This document shows, piece by piece, positions 59,690 to 64,000 of a DNA stretch of 64,000 nucleotides (positions within the stretch are counted from its first letter, which is position 1; the number at the start of each line of letters is the position of its first letter). The notes under the pieces are model-generated. The model did not search any database. It was not told the origin of the DNA and saw only the letters and a list, made by a program, of their open reading frames with translations. The translations under genes and the position numbers were made by a program. The DNA comes from Bactrocera neohumeralis (taxonomy: Eukaryota > Arthropoda > Insecta > Diptera > Tephritidae), in assembly GCF_024586455.1 (NCBI RefSeq), contig NC_065920.1, positions 78,732,215 to 78,796,214 on the forward strand, in the 5' to 3' direction.

Positions 59690-59998
59690 TCGAAAAAACT
59701 TCTTCTTCCAAGTCTATAAGAATTGCGTCTCAAGGACCTGTGAAAAATTTCATGAAGATCAGTTGAGTGGTTCTCGAGAAATCTTGCCAACCGATTTCAA
59801 AAACACCGTTTCGAGAAAAACGCGTTTAAAGACGGCGCAGCTAGCCTAGCTAGTCGAGCGCACAAGTTCTCAATGATGTGTCTCCGAAAGTATTACTCGG
59901 ATCAACTTGAAAATTTAGGACAACATTCTAGACGTGTTATAGAACTTAATATGACAATAAAAAATAAATTTTTTGAAACCCGTAAACGCATGTCTCTC
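59690..59998 (-). mobile_element. TTAA-type MITE 3, truncated, inverted relative to MITE 2
   Basis: The right end reads TTTGAAACCCGTAAACGCAT followed by GTCTCTC and TTAA at 59999-60002. Its reverse complement matches the left end of MITE 2 (ATGGGTTTACGGGTTTCAAA). The match continues inward: GACGGCGCAGCTAGCCTAGC, ACAAGTTCTCAATG, CTCGGATCAACTTGAAAATT and GTTTCGAGAAAAACGCGTTT all have counterparts in MITE 2. The distal half of the element is missing beyond about 59690. Confidence 0.8.
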
Positions 59999-60002
59999 TT
60001 AA

Positions 60003-60440
60003 TAAGCAAAAGAACAAAAAAAGCCATGCAACGGTTCCCTCGCATTGCCGCTTTCACTCTGACATTAACCATAGAACGGGTGACAAAGAAGTTAAGCCTT
60101 ACCCTCTTCAATGGAGAGTATTGGATCTTTCACCGAAATTATGCTCCAGCTCGAATGACAAAATCAATCAAAAACAATATTCCTGGTTTGATAGCTACAG
60201 CTGATTGGCTGTCTGGAAGTCCTGATTTAAATCCATTGGAATACAATTTGTGCTCAAAGTTGGAGAACACGGCCTGTCGAACGCCCCACAGGAATTTGTA
60301 GGGATGCTCGTTGCCTCGAGTAACGAAATCAATATCAATCGATCAATTGCCTAACGGTTTGAGGGCTTGCGCAAAAGAAAAGGTTATAATTTTGAATAGG
60401 ATTTAGTGCATCGTTCGTTTAGTATATGCATTTTTAAATA
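60003..60440 (+). pseudogene. Tc1/mariner transposase C-terminal remnant (seventh type)
   Basis: The end of a 142-codon frame (59873-60301) encodes NYAPARMTKSIKNNIPGLIA then TADWLSGSPDLNPLEYNLCS and KLENTACRTPHRNL. This follows the DSAPAHK-K-Q-WL-N-VPDFI--DWP-SPDLNPLDY-LWS-LE---C-KPH-NL pattern of a Tc1/mariner-type transposase, with the last catalytic SPD intact. After the stop at 60299 the tail continues in another frame with a DQLPNGLRACAKEKGYNFE-like end (60340-60400). The first 60 codons of the open frame are MITE 3 sequence, so the frame is a fortuitous fusion. Confidence 0.75.
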
Positions 60441-62329
60441 AAATTAAATTGATTAAAAATTGTATTATAGTTTCAGTTTCGTAAAGTTTAGAACTTGTAT
60501 CGGAACTTATGGCAGGACTGAATAGTTATATTATAGTAGTTTTAGTTATAAAATTTTTAACTGGTGGTAACTTCTTAGCTTTGGTGAGCAAATCCTTACC
60601 TATTAGAAGTACACTTGCTACTTCTTTCTTTTCTGAAAAAGTGAATTTTAGTTTAGATAGTGACTGTTAAGTCAAAATATACCCAGCTTGTGCCCGACTG
60701 TTTGTTGAACCACCGAGGCATGAAAAAGGTAGCATTTGAAAACTCGGTCATTTGGTTTAGCCCATTGTATTTAATTCAATCCCAAACTCGTTCTGGCAAC
60801 TTTACTGTTATAGATTCGCAAAAGCAAACCTTTTCTGGTGATTGAAAAGATAATTCAGTCAATCTGATTTACTACTATTCCATATTTACTTAATTCTTCT
60901 TTATGAAATTCTATTAAACTTCGCCGAATCATATTAATCATAATGAATTGACAACATTTCGAAGCAAGAAAACGGTATGTTTAATCAAAAATAATATAAC
61001 GGCGCCACCCACAAGACATCAACATACCAACCACTCAACTAATAAACCGCAAACCACGAAGCCAACAAACGGAAGTATCACACCAATTGCACGAGTCTGG
61101 TCATTTAAGCAAGAAAAGGAAAATCTTCAAGATTCTAGTACTTTTTGCAGGATATGCGAGTTGACGTAAATCAAATTATGCCAAGTGAAAGTGGCTGCCA
61201 CGGTTTTCCTTTTCTTTAAAATTCCTTCGAGAGGCAGCAAGGGAAACCGCTTAAAAATTACACGCTTTATTGTTATGATTGAGCGAAAGCGTTTACGCCG
61301 TGCTGTATGCCGCAACATACGTACATATACAGGGAAGGCGCAGGCTATGAAACATGACGAAGAAACTGCGACCTACTTTATAGGTTTGCTGCCTGCCATG
61401 GCGAATTCCTGCTATCACGAAAATTAAGTTACGGATGTCTATAATATATAAACATACAGTTATGCATGTATGTATGTTTGTTTTATAGTTCTTTCCTACA
61501 TGTTTCGGCAACGCTGCACACTCGCTTCTTATGCCTTTGGCTTGTGTGAGTGGCTGAGCTGCCGCTGCTGGTGTGCTAGTAAGGCCGTTTATCCTTGTTT
61601 CCCTTACTCTTTGGACGGCTCGATGGGATAGACACCACCGAGTAGCGATGCTTTGCCGGTTTTTTGCTTTTCGATTTGTTTCCCTGATTTTCGTCTTATT
61701 GCGGCCGGGCCTTCTTACTTTGATGGCATGTGGCATGCGATGTGGTGCGCTGCTGTTGCGAACATTTATGTCATTCTAGAATTTCAGAAATGCTTTCTTT
61801 GTTCTTACTTAAAATTTAACTGTGCGCCTCGGCCGTTAAGCATGAGTAGCCGGAAAAACTGTGCTCGAAAAAGACATGCTTTAAGTTGGTATTTGTTTAA
61901 GCGCAATTTCGTAAGTGGCTCAATAATTCGTTCTCTGGGTGGAATTCGAAGTTCTTATATTTTAATAATAATTTACTGAATTGAAATTGAAGGTATAAGC
62001 TGTTTTTGTTATTTGAAAATATTAATTTAAGCCTGTAGCACCGATTTTTAAAACACATGCTGTTGCTTAGCAGATGTTATAGCACTCAAACACTAATGAA
62101 AGTGTTTCAAGGGAGACGTTTTATTTAATGATTGAAAGAAAAATAACGTATTCTTACAAAATATAATCTATTTTCGACTAATTTTAAATTTAAAATTTTC
62201 AATTACCCTGTATCCTTAGGCGATCTCCTATACGAAGTTTAAAAAAAGATGTCTGGCGATGTAGGTGATTTTTCAGTTTTAAATGATCTCAAACCAAAAT
62301 CGAAAAAAACAATATTATGGAACGTCTGC
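60441..62329. other. Non-coding DNA
   Basis: Frames 60948-61427 (plus) and 61293-61736 (minus, 147 codons) were examined. The second is long but overlaps plus-strand frames at 61573-61979 and has no known domain. No exon is called. Confidence 0.5.
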
Positions 62330-63500
62330 TCCAGCCTAATCGATTGGGGAATCCGGTTCGCGTAATGCTCTCACTAGCACTCAGCAGACTGGAGAAGTGT
62401 GTCCTCCATAATTTTAGTATATTCTGGCCATCAGCCACTAGATCTCTGGAGTTCTGCAAGAGTATGCTCCGGTTTTGAAACTTTCTGTTAGTCGCCGCAT
62501 TTTTTCGTAGAATTTTCGAGCATTACCCCTGCCGGCCAGCTTTTCAAGCTCTTCATACTCACTCATTTCGGCCTCAACTCTCGGTATCTATCCAATCCTG
62601 TACGTGTTGTGGTCGATCGTAACGTTGCGAGGTAGGCAGTCTGCTTTCTCTCCGCTGCGACACGGCACTCCTAGTCGTACCAGCTGTTCTTTTGTTTTTT
62701 TCCGAAAATCGATGGTTTCGGTTGCAGCTGTACGTAAGAAGCTTGAAATCCCTTCCCACAGTTCCCTTATGCCGGGTAGCTAACAAATGCTCTCAGAGAG
62801 CAGGAGTGCAAATGGAGTAGAAAATCATTCGGCTGTCTGTTGTGATTGCAGCTTCTCGACGTGCGTTTTTGCTGCACAGAGGCGGGTACGTATCTTGGCT
62901 GCAACAATATAGTGGTCCGAGTCGATGTTAGCACCTCGGAGCGTACGCCCGTCTAAAACACTTGAAATATGTCTTCCGTCTATCACAACATGATCGATCT
63001 GGTGGGTGGCTTTTCGATCCATACACTGCCAGGTAGCTTGATGTATTTTCTTATGCTGGAATCTAGTGCTACAGATAACCACATTTTGTGGATTTTTCGT
63101 CATGAAGGCTAAATTTAGCGACCGTTGTGCCAAAGATAACTTCTTTGCCGACCCTGGCGTTAAAGTCGCCAAGCACGATTTTGACTTCGTGGCGGGTCAA
63201 CTTTCATAGGTGCGCTCCAAGCGATAGGTGTGGGCGCAAATCAGCGATATGTTGAAGAACTTCGCTTTGGTACGGATTGTATCTAGACGTTCATCCATCG
63301 GGGTGAATGCCAGGACTCGTCAGTGGAGTCTCTCTTCCACCAAGAATCCCACTACGAATTTACGCTCTTCTATATGACCTCTGTAGTAAAAGTCACAATA
63401 ATCTACTCGATTCAGTCTTTGTCCAGTCCATCGCATTTCTTGGACGACGGTGATGTTAGCCTTTATTTTCACGAGGACATCAACCAGCTAGAAAGCGGCA
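62330..63500 (-). mobile_element. RTE-like LINE remnant: AP endonuclease and linker
   Basis: Minus-strand order fits the first half of a LINE ORF2. At about 63345-63190 a VVGFLVEERLHRRVLAFTPM-like start and MDERLDTIRTKAKFFNISLI with CAHTYR fit the endonuclease core. At 63172-62825 follow STRFQHKKIHQATWQCMDRK, ATHQIDHVVIDGRHISSVLD and LRGANIDSDHYIVAAKIRTR; QIDHV and SDHY-V are the catalytic boxes of APE-type endonucleases and are intact. At 62786-62574 lies a basic linker with RRESRLPTSQRY. The reverse transcriptase itself is absent. Stops and frameshifts break the frame. Confidence 0.8.
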
Positions 63501-64000
63501 CCCTCCCAATTAAGGGACCAGACAATCCTTAAATAGTAATCTTTCATAAATGGCAAACAGAGAACTTTCCTCACCTGCGTGACCTACACATGACTCCTTC
63601 CTCCCAAACAGTCCACATAACTTTTTTGAGTGACTATCGACTTTCAATCTGTCTTAAAGGAAATGGGTAATTTCTTTCACGCTTGATAAGCAAATCACGA
63701 TCACTAATGCGACGAGCAAATTTCGATATATAAGATCATGAATAATCCACATGTCAAGCTTCGAAAATGATTCTATACGTTTCATTTGCTTATGAACGGT
63801 CGCGATAGACAAATTTAATCTCTTAAAAATCAAGCAAAAACTATTCCAAAAAATTTAAGAAATTTGTTTAATTGTCATCAAACGAAATTACTTGGTGAAC
63901 AACCCCATACTATTAGAAATGTAGTTCTTAATGTTCCGTTCATCAGCTGAGAAATATATTTAAAAAGGTTGTGTGAAGAGTCAATCGGTCCAGTCGTTTA
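63501..64000. other. Unassigned DNA at the window edge
   Basis: It may include the upstream part of the LINE at 62.3-63.5 kb, but no motif could be identified before the window ends. Confidence 0.4.

Noticed and set aside
61293..61736. 147-codon minus-strand frame with basic start
   Set aside because: Overlaps plus-strand frames of similar length, shows no domain or splice-bounded conservation.
1..64000. CRISPR arrays, operons, tRNA genes, viral insertions
   Set aside because: No regularly spaced repeats, no B-box GGTTCGANTCC with a paired acceptor stem and no viral protein text were seen; the sequence is plainly animal nuclear DNA.

Overview
This window looks like nuclear DNA from a higher fly, most likely a tephritid fruit fly of the Bactrocera/Zeugodacus/Ceratitis type. 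The evidence is the AT-rich, gene-poor sequence, a conserved exon of the fly 'beaten path' (beat) immunoglobulin family, many decayed mariner elements, and repeated copies of an interspersed sequence that I recognise from tephritid genomes. There is no bacterial, organellar or viral gene organisation. I found no tRNA, rRNA or CRISPR array.

Only one host coding segment can be supported: a 209-base internal exon on the minus strand (5702-5910) with clean splice signals, encoding the start of a beat-family Ig domain. No other host exon was recognised, so most of the window is probably intron of that beat gene or intergenic DNA beside it. The many 60-160 codon open frames have the composition of chance ORFs or lie inside dead transposons.

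Layout. 1-10.1 kb: unique AT-rich DNA, one interspersed repeat, a decayed mariner (copy A, 3.96-5.23 kb), the beat exon, and an inverted chimeric mariner (copy B, 7.8-8.89 kb). 10-18.5 kb: two short TTAA-flanked inverted-repeat elements, a helically phased 10-bp repeat, a cluster of ATTCGAATAGT-like motifs and a relic of a second mariner lineage. 18.5-27 kb: interspersed repeats, further mariner relics and a 91-bp tandem duplication. 31-34.8 kb: LINE remnants (reverse transcriptase and RNase H), and a mariner apparently split by a LINE insertion. 36-42.5 kb: mariner copy D with intact ends and a long LINE relic. 45.6-49.7 kb: a possible LINE ORF1 remnant and a mariner of another lineage. 51.7 kb: a perfect 21-bp hairpin. 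52.6-57.8 kb: more mariners, including an 86-bp minimal element and the best-preserved copy F, plus LINE fragments. 59.7-60.4 kb: a third TTAA element abutting a Tc1/mariner transposase tail. 62.3-63.5 kb: an RTE-like LINE endonuclease relic.

The genes do not form a pathway. The story is transposon history: about seven distinguishable Tc1/mariner lineages, all inactivated, with deletion derivatives, one apparent inter-lineage chimera and nested insertions, inside or near a neuronal adhesion gene. I found no convincing undescribed functional system. The best candidates for a second look are the chimeric mariner B, the TTAA elements that share a core sequence, the ATTCGAATAGT cluster and the 21-bp hairpin. 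All family names come from recognition of motifs, not from database searches.
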